Of a DNA stretch of 64,000 bases, positions 8,606 through 17,070 are shown one piece after another. How positions within the stretch are numbered: the stretch's first letter is position 1; each line of letters opens with the position of its first letter. The translations under genes and the position numbers were made by a program. This DNA is from Planomonospora sp. ID82291. GTDB taxonomy: Bacteria > Actinomycetota > Actinomycetes > Streptosporangiales > Streptosporangiaceae. The notes under the pieces were generated by a model, which saw only the letters and a program-made list of their open reading frames with translations, had not been told where the DNA came from and did no database searches. The stretch lies in NCBI RefSeq assembly GCF_015711645.1, contig NZ_JABTEX010000002.1, positions 1,831,537 to 1,895,536 of the forward strand, read 5' to 3'.

Positions 8606-9317
8606 GGGCGCCGCCGGAGCGGGCGGTGCCGGCCCTGGTCCCGGTCCCGGTGCCGGGACCGGTGTCGATGCGGTAGCCGACGCCGGGCACCGTGGCGATG
8701 AGCCACGGTTCGCCGAGTCGTTTGCGCAGCGCGGAGACGGTGATGCGGACGGCGTTGGTGAAGGGGTCGGCGCCGGCGTCCCAGGCCCGCTCGAGTAGTT
8801 CCTCGGCGCTGACGACACCGCCCTCGGCGGCGACGAGGACGTCGAGCACGGCGAACTGCTTGCGGGTGAGCGCGACGTAGCGCCCGTCCCGGAAGACCTC
8901 CCGGCGGAAGGGGTCCAGCCGCAGGCCCGCGATCTCGCTGACCGGAGGGCGGGCGTGCGCGCGTCTGCGGTCGAGTGCCCTCAGCCGCAGGACGAGCTCT
9001 CGGAGGTCGAACGGTTTGGTGAGGTAGTCGTCGGCGCCGAGCCCGAACCCGGAGGCCTTGTCGTCGATCCGGTCGGCGGCGGTGAGCATGAGGATCGGGA
9101 TGCCGCTGCCGGAGGCGACGATCCACCGGGCGATCTCGTCGCCGGAGGGACCGGGGACGTCGCGGTCGAGGACCGCGAGGTCGTAGGAGTTGACGCTGAG
9201 CAGTTCCAGGGCGGTGTCGCCGTCGCCGGCGATGTCGGCGGCGATCGCCTCCAGCCGCAGACCGTCACGGACGGCTTCGGCCAGGTAGGGCTCGTCCTCC
9301 ACGATCAGTACGCGCAT
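8598..9317 (-). CDS. OmpR/PhoB-type response regulator
   Basis: A 239-residue regulator: receiver domain (VEDE at 7-10, phosphorylated aspartate at about 51 in VLDRDVPG, lysine in YLTKPFD) and a winged-helix DNA-binding domain (LTRKQFAVLDVL, then AVRITVSALRKRL, ending VPGVGYRI). A Gly/Thr-rich tail follows, overlapping the kinase start. The ATG at 9317 is followed at once by the first receiver strand. The promoter region just upstream (minus-strand sense) holds GTATGCGA on the plus strand at 9353, a word also found upstream of the VanZ-like gene. Confidence 0.92.
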   Translation of the reverse strand: MRVLIVEDEPYLAEAVRDGLRLEAIAADIAGDGDTALELLSVNSYDLAVLDRDVPGPSGDEIARWIVASGSGIPILMLTAADRIDDKASGFGLGADDYLTKPFDLRELVLRLRALDRRRAHARPPVSEIAGLRLDPFRREVFRDGRYVALTRKQFAVLDVLVAAEGGVVSAEELLERAWDAGADPFTNAVRITVSALRKRLGEPWLIATVPGVGYRIDTGPGTGTGTRAGTARSGGARG

Positions 9318-9386
9318 CTGCTGAAGCCTAGGCGGCGCGGTGTATCGCCGAGGTATGCGAAACCGCGTGCCCACCGGACCCGCGAC

Positions 9387-10202
9387 TCAGTCCGCCGGTG
9401 CGGACGCCGGATCCGCGGTTCGGCCCGCCGGTGCCGGTGCGGACGCCGGATCCGCGGTTCGGTCGGCGGGCGTGGGCGTGGGCGTGGGCGCGGGCGCGGG
9501 CGCCGGCGTGGGCGCGGGGCGAGGCCGGTCCGACGGCGCCTCCGCCGGGGTACGCCACCAGCGGCGGGACGCCAGCGCGGCCAGCGCCGCGCCGACGGCG
9601 TTGACCAGCACGTCGTCCACGGAGGACACCCGGTCCAGCCGCAGGACGTACTGCGCCGTCTCGACCAGGGCCGAGCAGCCTGCCCCGAGCGCCAGGATCC
9701 GCGGCAGGGACGCCAGCGCCGCGGACCGCAGCGGAGCGAAGAACCCCAGCGCCGCGAAGATCAGCAGGTTGCCGCCGATGCCGAGCGGCCCCATCGTGAG
9801 CAGGTCACGCAGCGGGAGCAGGCTCAGCCGGCCGGGGACGACGCCGGCCCCCGGGCCGGGCATCAGGGTGATCCATACGAACGGGGCCGTCCCGTAGACC
9901 ATGCCCACCTCGGCCAGCGAGGTCCGCCACGCCGATGCGCCGCCGTCGGCGGCACGCCGCCGGCGCGCCAGAGCCCACGCCACCAGAGCGGCCGCCGGCA
10001 GCCCGGCCAGCATCATGAACAGCACGCCGTTCTCCGTGTCGCCGCAGCCGTGCCACCGGCCGGCCATGCAGCTCGGAGCGGCCATCAGGAGCGGCCGCCG
10101 CGCGGCGAACACCGCGCCCGCCAGGCCGAGGGCCACGAGGCCGGCGAGCACGATCCCGCGCGTGCGGCGGGACGGCGCCGATGGGGATGCACTCTGATCC
10201 AT
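9387..10202 (-). CDS. VanZ-like membrane protein
   Basis: A 271-residue protein with about five or six hydrophobic segments and the VanZ-family pattern of an FVWITLMPG loop, a GGNLLIFAALG segment and a late ALVETAQYVL helix followed by RVSSVDDVLVNAVGAALA. VanZ proteins confer low-level teicoplanin resistance or protect the envelope in some bacteria; the exact activity is unknown. The last 45 residues are low complexity (repeated Pro-Ala-Pro-Thr and RTADPASAP), encoded by tandem repeats near 9395-9500. It lies upstream of, and on the same strand as, the OmpR-type pair, 69 bases apart. Confidence 0.8.
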   Translation of the reverse strand: MDQSASPSAPSRRTRGIVLAGLVALGLAGAVFAARRPLLMAAPSCMAGRWHGCGDTENGVLFMMLAGLPAAALVAWALARRRRAADGGASAWRTSLAEVGMVYGTAPFVWITLMPGPGAGVVPGRLSLLPLRDLLTMGPLGIGGNLLIFAALGFFAPLRSAALASLPRILALGAGCSALVETAQYVLRLDRVSSVDDVLVNAVGAALAALASRRWWRTPAEAPSDRPRPAPTPAPAPAPTPTPTPADRTADPASAPAPAGRTADPASAPAD

Positions 10203-10233
10203 CCCCCCATTGAAGACGGAGGGCCGTTGCGGC

Positions 10234-10257
10234 GACGTATGCGATTTCGGATACGTC
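10234..10257. promoter_or_regulatory. Inverted repeat upstream of the VanZ-like gene
   Basis: GACGTAT (10234-10240) and ATACGTC (10251-10257) are perfect 7-base inverted arms ten bases apart, 32 bases upstream of the VanZ-like start. The word GTATGCGA inside it recurs at 9353 before the response regulator, so both could be operators of that regulator. Speculative. Confidence 0.35.
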
Positions 10258-10669
10258 CGCGATACACGGGGTCCCCGGTCCGGCTCCGGCGGGATCCGGG
10301 CGTGCCGCCGCCCCGCGTCCCGGGTCCGCCGGTCCCGGGTCGGCGAGGCCCGTTCCCGCGGGCTCTTCCCTGGGCGATCAAGATCATTACCTGTGTGACG
10401 GGAGTTACGGAAGTGACAACGTTCAGGCAGCGGATCTCCAAATGTGACGAGGGTCATATCGCGGTGGTGGACGCGCCGTTATCCAGCGGTTATGAAAAGA
10501 GGGAAGAAGCTCCCCGATCTTCGAACGGGGCAGCGTCTTTGCCGAAGTTTGGGGATCGGGGTACCTTCTGGCGTCGCGACGAGCAAGCCATGCCGTCGCA
10601 GTGCATCGGCCTCTCAGGCTGTGTCCGGAAAAACAATCCAAGCGGTCACGCGAAGCACCGACACCGTTG
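10258..10669. other. Intergenic stretch before the riboswitch
   Basis: About 400 bases between the VanZ-like gene and the riboswitch with no convincing gene. GC content falls from 10370 onward, where the promoter for the downstream hydrolase should lie, but no -35/-10 pair stands out. Confidence 0.5.
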
Positions 10670-10830
10670 TGACCTGCCGAATCCATGCAGCCATGAGGCA
10701 TGGAACCGGGGACCCAAAGGCATGATCCCATTGCCAGGGGTGAATCGGCACGCCGTTGTGCCGTAGGGCGCCTTCCCTGCCCGAATCCGTCAGCTAACCC
10801 GGTAGGCATCAGTGGAAGCCCCAAGGAGAA
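10670..10830 (+). promoter_or_regulatory. c-di-AMP riboswitch (ydaO-yuaA type)
   Basis: The conserved blocks of the ydaO class appear in order: GGAACCGGGGACCCA (10702-10716), GGGGTGAATC (10737-10746), GTAGGG (10763-10768), CCGAATCCGTCAGCTAACCC (10781-10800) and GGTAGGC (10801-10807). These blocks match those I remember for actinobacterial c-di-AMP riboswitches before cell-wall hydrolase and rpf genes. A ribosome site (AAGGAG, 10823-10828) follows directly, so the ligand probably controls synthesis of the downstream NlpC/P60 enzyme; in this class c-di-AMP normally turns expression off. Outer boundaries are approximate. Confidence 0.93.
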
Positions 10831-10833
10831 ATC

Positions 10834-11439
10834 CTGTCTACCACCCTGCAGAACTCCTGTTCGTCGCGTTTTTTTCGCCTTTCCGTAGGCGGTTTCGCGC
10901 TCACTCTGACCGCGTCGGCCGGCGTGGTCGGAATGGACTCCGCCCCGGCGCGGGCGGCGACGAACGGCGCGACCGCGGTACGGGCCGGATCCGTCACGCT
11001 CGCCCAGGCGGGCGCTGCCCCGGCCACCAGGACGACGGCCAAGGCGGCCACCGCGCTGAGCAAGGCCGCGCGGCAGCGGGCGAGGGCGGCGAAGGCCGTC
11101 TCGGCGGCCAGGCGGAAGGTCGGCGCCCCCTACCGCTGGGGCGGGACCGGTCCCGGCGCGTTCGACTGCTCCGGCCTCGCGCAGTACTCGTGGCGCAAGG
11201 CGGGGGTGCGGCTCCCGCGGATCTCGCACAGTCAGTACCGCGCGGTCCGCAAGAAGGTCTCGTGGCGCGGACTGCGCCCCGGTGACCTGCTCTTCTTCTA
11301 CGGCAAAGGCCACGTCGGCATCTACGTCGGCAAGGGGAGGATGGTGCACGCGCCGAGCAGCGGCAGGACGGTCCGGGTCGTGAAGCTGAAGGGCTACTAC
11401 CGGTCCGCCTTCGCCGGAGCGGTCCGCCCCGGCGGCTGA
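10834..11439 (+). CDS. NlpC/P60 peptidoglycan endopeptidase under c-di-AMP control
   Basis: A secreted C40 peptidase: catalytic cysteine in FDCSGL, histidine in GHVGIY, third residue region MVHAPS. The fold fills the C-terminal 115 residues. The start is unusual. The only standard in-frame start is GTG at 10924, but that would remove the signal peptide and has no ribosome site. Reading upstream, the frame stays open to 10798 and encodes a basic then hydrophobic leader (SSRFFRLSVGG, then FALTLTASAG, then APARAA). CTG at 10834 lies five bases after AAGGAG, so I propose CTG initiation, giving 201 residues. A frameshift in the T7 run at 10869-10875 is the main alternative. Confidence 0.85.
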   Translation: MSTTLQNSCSSRFFRLSVGGFALTLTASAGVVGMDSAPARAATNGATAVRAGSVTLAQAGAAPATRTTAKAATALSKAARQRARAAKAVSAARRKVGAPYRWGGTGPGAFDCSGLAQYSWRKAGVRLPRISHSQYRAVRKKVSWRGLRPGDLLFFYGKGHVGIYVGKGRMVHAPSSGRTVRVVKLKGYYRSAFAGAVRPGG

Positions 11440-11561
11440 CCGGTCCGCCTCGGCGGCTGGCCGGTCGGCCTCGGCGGCTGGCCGGTCGGCCTCGGCGGCT
11501 GGCCGGTCGGCCTCGGCGGCTGGCCGGTCGGCCTCGGCGGCTGGCCGGTCGGCCTCGGCGG
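11436..11561. repeat. 21-bp minisatellite starting on a stop codon
   Basis: Five perfect 21-base units beginning CTGGCCGGTCGGCCTCGGCG (11457-11561), preceded by a degenerate unit (11436-11456) whose CTGACC variant supplies the TGA stop of the NlpC/P60 gene. Each unit contains the self-complementary GGCC-GGTC-GGCC. Another 157 bases of GC-rich sequence without a gene follow. Confidence 0.95.
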
Positions 11562-11718
11562 TGGGCGGGCCGCCGGAGGCGCCGGCGCACGCGGCTCCGC
11601 TCGTCCCCGGCGACACGCGGCCCTGCCCGTCCCGGAAGGGCGTCCCGGGACGGGCGGGGCCGCTTCCCCGTCCGGTGGATGCGGATCCGCCGGCGCGGGT
11701 CACGTAGCATCGACGGAT

Positions 11719-12498
11719 ATGTCCGTCCCCCAGGGGCGCCGCGCCGTACTCGCCGGGATGCTGGCGCTGGCCGGCGGCGGTCTGGCCGCGTCCGCGCCGC
11801 TTGCGGCCGTTCCGTGGCCCGGGGCCGTCGTGGTCAGGCGCGAGGGGGCCGTCGTCGTCGGGGACCGCGCCGTGGCCGGGCTGCTGGCGGATCTCGCCGT
11901 CCGGGCCGCCCGCGCCCGCCGCCGGATCGCGGCGATCTGGGGCCCCGTCCGCCCGGTGGTCCTGTTCCCGGAGACCGACGCGCGGGCCGCGGCGCTCGCG
12001 GGCGCCTCCGGGGTCGCGGCCACGCGCGGGCTGGCGGCGCTGGCCACCGCGGACCGGGTGGTCGTCCTGCCGGGCGGCTACGCGCGGCTCAGCGAGGTCG
12101 GCCGGGACGTGGTCCTCACCCACGAACTCGTCCACGTGGCCACCGGCGCGACCCGGGGCGGCCGGGTGCCGATGTGGCTGTCGGAGGGGTTCGCCGACTA
12201 CGTCGGCTACGCGGGGACGGGCCTGGAGGTCCGCCGGATCGCCGCGGAGCTGGCGCGGGAGGTGCGGGCGGGCGCGCTGCCGGAAGGGCTGCCGGGCCCG
12301 GCCGACTTCGCCCCCGGCGGGGCCCGGCTCCCGCAGGCCTACGAGGAGGCCTGGCTCGCCTGCCGCTACGTCGCCGGGCGTTTCGGCGAGCGGGCCCTCG
12401 TGAGGCTCTACGGTAGCGATGTCGAGACCACGCTCGGCCTGACCGCGGCGGAGTTCACCGCGGGCTGGCGCGACCACCTCCGGAGGGAACTCGCATGA
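11719..12498 (+). CDS. Secreted gluzincin-type metallopeptidase (peptidase MA-like)
   Basis: A 259-residue exported protein. The N-terminus has a twin-arginine-like signal (GRRAVLAGMLALAGGG). The zinc motif HELVH lies in VVLTHELVHVATG, followed by a conserved LSEGFADYVGY in which the glutamate is the third zinc ligand of gluzincins. The substrate is unknown. TAGCAT at 11705-11710 ends eight bases before the ATG, suggesting a leaderless transcript. The stop overlaps the next start (ATGA), so this and the two following genes form one operon. Confidence 0.82.
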   Translation: MSVPQGRRAVLAGMLALAGGGLAASAPLAAVPWPGAVVVRREGAVVVGDRAVAGLLADLAVRAARARRRIAAIWGPVRPVVLFPETDARAAALAGASGVAATRGLAALATADRVVVLPGGYARLSEVGRDVVLTHELVHVATGATRGGRVPMWLSEGFADYVGYAGTGLEVRRIAAELAREVRAGALPEGLPGPADFAPGGARLPQAYEEAWLACRYVAGRFGERALVRLYGSDVETTLGLTAAEFTAGWRDHLRRELA

Positions 12499-13787
12499 CG
12501 TCGAGCACGGCGCGGGCGCCCGGCGCCCGTTCCGGAAGCCCGCGGGCGGCGGGATGGGCGCTGGCCGCCCTCGGCGCGCTCACCCTGGCGGTCGTGGCGC
12601 TCAGCACGCCGTGGCGGGTGCTGCCGGCGGAGGCTCCGCGGGTGGAGCCGGACCCGGCCCGTGACTTCACCGCCGGGCAGATCGCCCGGTCCCAGGCGTT
12701 CGACGCCGCGGTCGGCCCGCCCGCCCACCTGTCGCTGGGCCTGACCCTGGTGGCGGCCGGGCTGCTGGTGGCCACCCCGCTGGGCGCGCGGCTGCTGGAG
12801 CGGCTGCCGGGGGGACGGTGGTGGCTGCGGGTGCTGCTCGGGGTGCTGGCCGTCTCGGCGGTCGTGGAGCTCGCGCGCTGGCCGCTCGGGATGTGGCAGG
12901 AGGTCCACCTGCGGGACTTCGGCCTGTCCACCCAGGACTGGCCGTCGTGGACCGCCGACCGGCTCAAGGGCATCGGCGTCAGGACCGCGCTGACGTCGGC
13001 GATGGCGCTCGCCGTCGTCGGGCTGGCCCGGCGCTTCGCCCGCTGGTGGATCCCCGCGGCACTGGGCGCCTTCACCCTGACCGTGGCCGTCTCCTTCGCC
13101 TATCCGGTGCTGGTGGAGCCGGTCTTCAACGACTTCGCGCCGATGTCCGCCGGGCCGCTCCGCGACGACCTGCTCGCCCTGGCCGAGCGCGACGGCGTGC
13201 CGGTCGAGGACGTGCTCGTCGCCGACGCCTCCCGCCGGACCACCGCCCTCAACGCCTACGTCTCCGGGTTCGGCGTGACCCGCAGGATCGTGGTCTACGA
13301 CACGCTGCTGCGCGCCCCGGCCGACGAGGTCGAGCTGGTCGTGGCGCACGAGCTGGGCCACGCCGCCGCCGACGACGTGCTGTACGGCACGCTGGTCGGT
13401 GCCCTGGGCGCGGCCTGCGGGGCGTGCCTGCTGTACCTCGTGGCCGGGTCGGGTCCGGTGCGCCGGCGCACCGGGATCGCCTCGCTCGCCGACCCGCGGG
13501 CCGCCGGCCTGGTCATGGGGCTGCTGAGCCTGGCCACCGTGCTCTCCGGGCCCGTGCAGAACCTGGTCAGCCGGCACGTCGAGGCTCGGGCCGACGCGCA
13601 CGCGCTGAACCTGACGCGGGACCCGGCCACGTTCGCGGCCATGCAGAAGCGGCTGGCCGTAGCCAACATTTCTGATTTATCGCCGGATGTCGTTGAATAT
13701 GTCATTTATGCTTCTCATCCCGCCATTCCCGAGCGGATCGCCATGGCGCGCTCCTGGGCCGCGCTGAACGGCCTGCCGGAACCGTGA
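12495..13787 (+). CDS. M48 family integral-membrane zinc metallopeptidase (Ste24-like)
   Basis: A 430-residue membrane protease with about seven hydrophobic segments. The zinc site HELGH lies in LVVAHELGHAAADD, with the third ligand in VEARADAHAL about 80 residues later. The region LNAYVSGFG and FVEPVFNDF-like LVEPVFND are typical of CAAX-prenyl-protease-type M48 enzymes, which in bacteria probably trim or degrade membrane proteins. It overlaps both neighbours (ATGA upstream, GTGA downstream). A short AT-richer patch at 13665-13720 lies inside the gene near its end; codon use there is atypical but the frame is intact. Confidence 0.9.
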   Translation: MTSSTARAPGARSGSPRAAGWALAALGALTLAVVALSTPWRVLPAEAPRVEPDPARDFTAGQIARSQAFDAAVGPPAHLSLGLTLVAAGLLVATPLGARLLERLPGGRWWLRVLLGVLAVSAVVELARWPLGMWQEVHLRDFGLSTQDWPSWTADRLKGIGVRTALTSAMALAVVGLARRFARWWIPAALGAFTLTVAVSFAYPVLVEPVFNDFAPMSAGPLRDDLLALAERDGVPVEDVLVADASRRTTALNAYVSGFGVTRRIVVYDTLLRAPADEVELVVAHELGHAAADDVLYGTLVGALGAACGACLLYLVAGSGPVRRRTGIASLADPRAAGLVMGLLSLATVLSGPVQNLVSRHVEARADAHALNLTRDPATFAAMQKRLAVANISDLSPDVVEYVIYASHPAIPERIAMARSWAALNGLPEP

Positions 13788-14920
13788 AGCGCACGCTGAT
13801 CGTCACCAACGACTTCCCGCCCCGCCCCGGCGGCATCCAGTCGTTCGTGCACGGGCTCGCCGCCCGGATGCCCGCGGGCTCGGTGGTCGTCTACGCCCCC
13901 CGCTGGGCCGGCTGCGAGGACTTCGACGCAGGCCGGCCGTACCCCGTCGTGCGCCACCCCACCTCGCTGATGCTCCCCGTCCCCCGGATCGCCCGCCGGG
14001 CCGCCGACCTGCTCGCCGCGCACAAGTGCGACACGGTGGTGTTCGGGGCCGCGGCCCCGCTCGGGCTGCTCGCGCCGGGACTCCGGGCGGCGGGGGCGGA
14101 GCGCGTCGTGATGCTGACCCACGGCCACGAGGCGTCCTGGACCCGCGTCCCGGGGGCCCGGCGGCTGCTGGCCGGGATCGGTGGGCACGCCGACGCGGTG
14201 ACCTACCTGGGCGGCTACACCCGGCGGCTGCTCGCCGCGGTGATCCCGGAGGAGAAGCTGGTACGGCTCGCGCCGGGGGTGGACACCGGGGTGTTCTCCC
14301 CGGGCGCGGAGCCGCCCGCGGGAGGCGCCGCGCTCCGGTCGTGGTGCGCCGCCGGTCCGGTGGTGGTCTGCGTCTCCCGGCTGGTGCCGCGCAAGGGCCA
14401 GGACACGCTGCTGCGCGCCTGGCCCCGGGTGCTGCGGGCCGTGCCGGACGCCCGGCTGCTGCTGGTCGGGGGAGGGCCGTACCGGAGGAGCCTGGAGCGG
14501 CTGGCCGGCCGCCTGGGCCTGGGCGACGCGGTCCGGCTGACCGGGTCCGTGCCGGCCGAGGACCTGCCCGGGTACTTCGCGCTGGGGGACGTGTTCGCGA
14601 TGCCGTGCCGGACCCGGCTGGGCGGCATCGACGTCGAGGGGCTCGGGATCGTCTACCTGGAGGCGTCGGCCAGCGGGCTGCCGGTGCTGGCGGGCTCCTC
14701 GGGCGGGGCGCCCGAGGCGGTGCTGCACGGGGAGACCGGCCTCGTCGTGGACGGCGGCTCGGCCGGGGCGGTGGCGGACGCGCTGGTGGAGCTGCTCGGC
14801 GATCCGGCCGGCGCCCGGGCGATGGGGGAGCGCGGGCGCGCGTGGGTCGGCCGCGAGTGGGGCTGGGAGCTGGTGGCGTCCCGGTTCGCCCGGATCCTGG
14901 ACCCGGAGCGGGACGCCTGA
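13784..14920 (+). CDS. pimB: GDP-mannose-dependent mannosyltransferase, PimB-like (GT4)
   Basis: A 378-residue GT-B glycosyltransferase. The N-terminal domain opens TNDFPPRPGGIQ; the C-terminal donor domain has SRLVPRKGQD and the EX7E-type motif in GLGIVYLEASASGLPV. These match PimB', which adds the second mannose to phosphatidylinositol mannoside on the cytoplasmic face of the membrane. In M. tuberculosis pimB (Rv2188c) is next to fadD15 (Rv2187); here the next gene is a FadD15-like ligase, which strengthens the assignment. The GTG start overlaps the protease stop by four bases. The gene is convergent with the ligase gene. Confidence 0.82.
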   Translation: MKRTLIVTNDFPPRPGGIQSFVHGLAARMPAGSVVVYAPRWAGCEDFDAGRPYPVVRHPTSLMLPVPRIARRAADLLAAHKCDTVVFGAAAPLGLLAPGLRAAGAERVVMLTHGHEASWTRVPGARRLLAGIGGHADAVTYLGGYTRRLLAAVIPEEKLVRLAPGVDTGVFSPGAEPPAGGAALRSWCAAGPVVVCVSRLVPRKGQDTLLRAWPRVLRAVPDARLLLVGGGPYRRSLERLAGRLGLGDAVRLTGSVPAEDLPGYFALGDVFAMPCRTRLGGIDVEGLGIVYLEASASGLPVLAGSSGGAPEAVLHGETGLVVDGGSAGAVADALVELLGDPAGARAMGERGRAWVGREWGWELVASRFARILDPERDA

Positions 14921-15024
14921 CGAACGCCGCCGGGCCCGGAGGCCCGGAACCGGGCCGGGCGAACCGGGCCGGGGCCGGGGCGCCGGAACCGGGCCCGTTC
15001 GGTCCTCCGGCCCCGCCGGGCCGC

Positions 15025-16839
15025 TCAGCCGTACAACTCCTCGACCTGCTTGGCGAAGTCGCGCATCACGATGTTGCGCTTGATCGACTGCTTCGGCGTG
15101 ACGTGCCCGGTCTCCTCGCTGAGCTCGATGTCGAGGATCGTGAACTTCTTGATCTGCTCGGCCTTGGAGACCGACCGGTTGGCCTCGTCGACGGCCTTCT
15201 GCACCTCGGCGACGACCACCGGGTCGGCGCTGAGCTCGGCCAGCGTGGCCCCCTCCCTGCCGTGGGCGGCCTTCCAGGGCTCCAGCGCCTCGGGGTCGAG
15301 GGTGACGAGCGCGGCGACGAACGGCTTGCCGTCGCCGACCACCAGCGCCTGGCTGACCAGGGGGTGGGCGCGGATGCGGTCCTCCATCGGGGCCGGGGCG
15401 ACGTTCTTGCCCGCGGCGGTGACGAGGATCTCCTTCTTGCGGCCGGTGATGCGCACGTAGCCCTCGGCGTCGAGCTCGCCGATGTCGCCGGTGTGGAACC
15501 AGCCGTCGGCGTCGATCGCCTCGGCGGTGGCCTCGTCGTTGTTCCAGTAGCCCTTGAAGACGTGCCGACCCTTGACGAGGATCTCGCCGTCGTCGCCGAT
15601 GCCGATGGTGACGCCGGGGAACGGCTTGCCGACGGTGCCGATCTTGTTGGCGCCCCTCATGTTGACCGTGGAGGGCGCGGAGGTCTCGGTCAGGCCCCAG
15701 CCCTCCAGGACCTCGATGCCCACGCCGCGGAAGAAGTGGCCGAGCCGCTCGCCCAGGGCCGAGCCGCCGGAGATGGCGGCTGACAGGTTGCCGCCGGTGG
15801 CCGCGCGCAGCTTGCCGTAGACCAGCCTGTCGAACAGGGCGTGCTTGAGCCGCAGCCCGAGCCCGGCGCCGCCGGCGGACTCCGCCCGGCTCCACGCGAT
15901 GGCCACGCCCGCCGCGGCGTGGAAGATCCTGGCCTTGCCCTCGGCGGTGGCCTTCTGCCCGGCGCCGTTGTAGACCTTCTCGAACACGCGCGGCACGCCG
16001 AGCAGGAACGTGGGCTTGAACGCCTGCAGGTCGGGAGCGACGTTCTTCATGTTCGGGGTGTGCCCCATGACCGTGCCGGTCTCGATGAGCACGAGCTGGA
16101 TGATGCGGGCGAACACGTGCGCGAGCGGCAGGAAGAGCAGCGCGGAGCGGTCCTCCACGATGAACAGGTGCTCCAGCGGGCCGTGGGCGACGTTGCGCGC
16201 GGTGAACAGCAGGTTGTCGTGGGTCAGCCGGCAGCCCTTGGGCAGGCCGGTGGTGCCGGAGGTGTAGACGATCGTGGCCAGGTCGGCGATGCCGCGCCCG
16301 CTCCTGCGCTCCTGGACCGTCTCGTCGGAGATCCCGGCGCCGGCCGCGGTCAGCGCGGCGACGGCCCCGCCGCCCTCGCCGTCCCCGTCGCCCTCGATGC
16401 GCCAGACGTGCTCGAGCCCGTCGAGCTCGGGCAGGACCTCGCGGACGGTCTCCTCGTGGGACGCGAGCTCCACGAAGACCGCCTTGGCGCCGCTGTCGGA
16501 GACGATCCACTTCACCTGGTCGGCGGAGGAGGTCTCGTAGATCGGCACGCTGACCGCCCCGGCGGACCAGATCGCATAGTCGATCACGGTCCACTCGTAG
16601 CGGGTGCGCGACATCAGGGCCACCCGGTCGCCCGGCTCGACGCCCGCGGCGATCAGGCCCTTGGCCACGGCGACGACCTGGTCGCGGAACTCCCCGGCGG
16701 TGACGGCGATCCAGTCCTCGCCGACCTTCCGGCGCAGGGCGACGACGCCCGGTTCGCGCTCGGCGCGCTGGAACACCGTGTCGGTCAGGTTGGCGGAAGA
16801 GGGGACATCCACCAGCACGGGGACGCTGTACTCGCGCAC
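15025..16839 (-). CDS. Long-chain fatty acid-CoA ligase (FadD15-like)
   Basis: A 604-residue AMP-forming enzyme of the ANL superfamily. Core motifs are visible: the P-loop YTSGTTGLPKG, the GWGLTETS adenylate motif, the WFHTGDIG hinge aspartate, the ITGRKKE motif and the late catalytic lysine region TPKQSIKRN. Sequence style is that of the FadD15/ACSBG group that activates long-chain fatty acids for lipid synthesis or breakdown. The GTG start has an AGGAG ribosome site. An imperfect inverted repeat at 16900-16928 upstream may be regulatory. The gene converges on pimB, an arrangement also known in mycobacteria. Confidence 0.9.
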   Translation of the reverse strand: MREYSVPVLVDVPSSANLTDTVFQRAEREPGVVALRRKVGEDWIAVTAGEFRDQVVAVAKGLIAAGVEPGDRVALMSRTRYEWTVIDYAIWSAGAVSVPIYETSSADQVKWIVSDSGAKAVFVELASHEETVREVLPELDGLEHVWRIEGDGDGEGGGAVAALTAAGAGISDETVQERRSGRGIADLATIVYTSGTTGLPKGCRLTHDNLLFTARNVAHGPLEHLFIVEDRSALLFLPLAHVFARIIQLVLIETGTVMGHTPNMKNVAPDLQAFKPTFLLGVPRVFEKVYNGAGQKATAEGKARIFHAAAGVAIAWSRAESAGGAGLGLRLKHALFDRLVYGKLRAATGGNLSAAISGGSALGERLGHFFRGVGIEVLEGWGLTETSAPSTVNMRGANKIGTVGKPFPGVTIGIGDDGEILVKGRHVFKGYWNNDEATAEAIDADGWFHTGDIGELDAEGYVRITGRKKEILVTAAGKNVAPAPMEDRIRAHPLVSQALVVGDGKPFVAALVTLDPEALEPWKAAHGREGATLAELSADPVVVAEVQKAVDEANRSVSKAEQIKKFTILDIELSEETGHVTPKQSIKRNIVMRDFAKQVEELYG

Positions 16840-16899
16840 GGGTCACTCCTGAATACGCACGGATCGGGATGGATTAACAGGAAGTTATCGCGATAGGTT

Positions 16900-16928
16900 A
16901 CGCGTGGGTAGTTTCGTCACCCAGGCGT
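16900..16928. promoter_or_regulatory. Imperfect inverted repeat between acyl-CoA ligase and phosphoesterase
   Basis: ACGCGTGGGT (16900-16909) and ACCCAGGCGT (16919-16928) pair over 9 of 10 bases across a 9-base spacer, in the divergent intergenic region. Candidate operator only. Confidence 0.3.
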
Positions 16929-17070
16929 TACGAAGGGCGATTTCACGCTATCAGCGTCGTCGTGAGGGATCCGCTGATGCGACCGGCCGTCGAGACGTCG
17001 CATCCTATTTGTTACTTATGTCGTAATCGTGGCATCGGGGGCCGATCACGGGCTGGTTAGGATGTCCGGC

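Noticed and set aside
10924..11439. GTG 10924 as start of the second NlpC/P60 gene
   Set aside because: It would cut away the signal peptide and has no ribosome site, whereas AAGGAG at 10823-10828 points to a start near 10834.
11436..11561. Repeat arrays as possible CRISPR
   Set aside because: Units are directly adjacent with no unique spacers, and no cas gene is present.
13715..16846. Long antisense open frames (over 1000 codons here and at 28299-31826)
   Set aside because: They overlap conserved genes on the other strand, have Arg/Pro/Gly-rich low-complexity products and match the GC bias of codon third positions.
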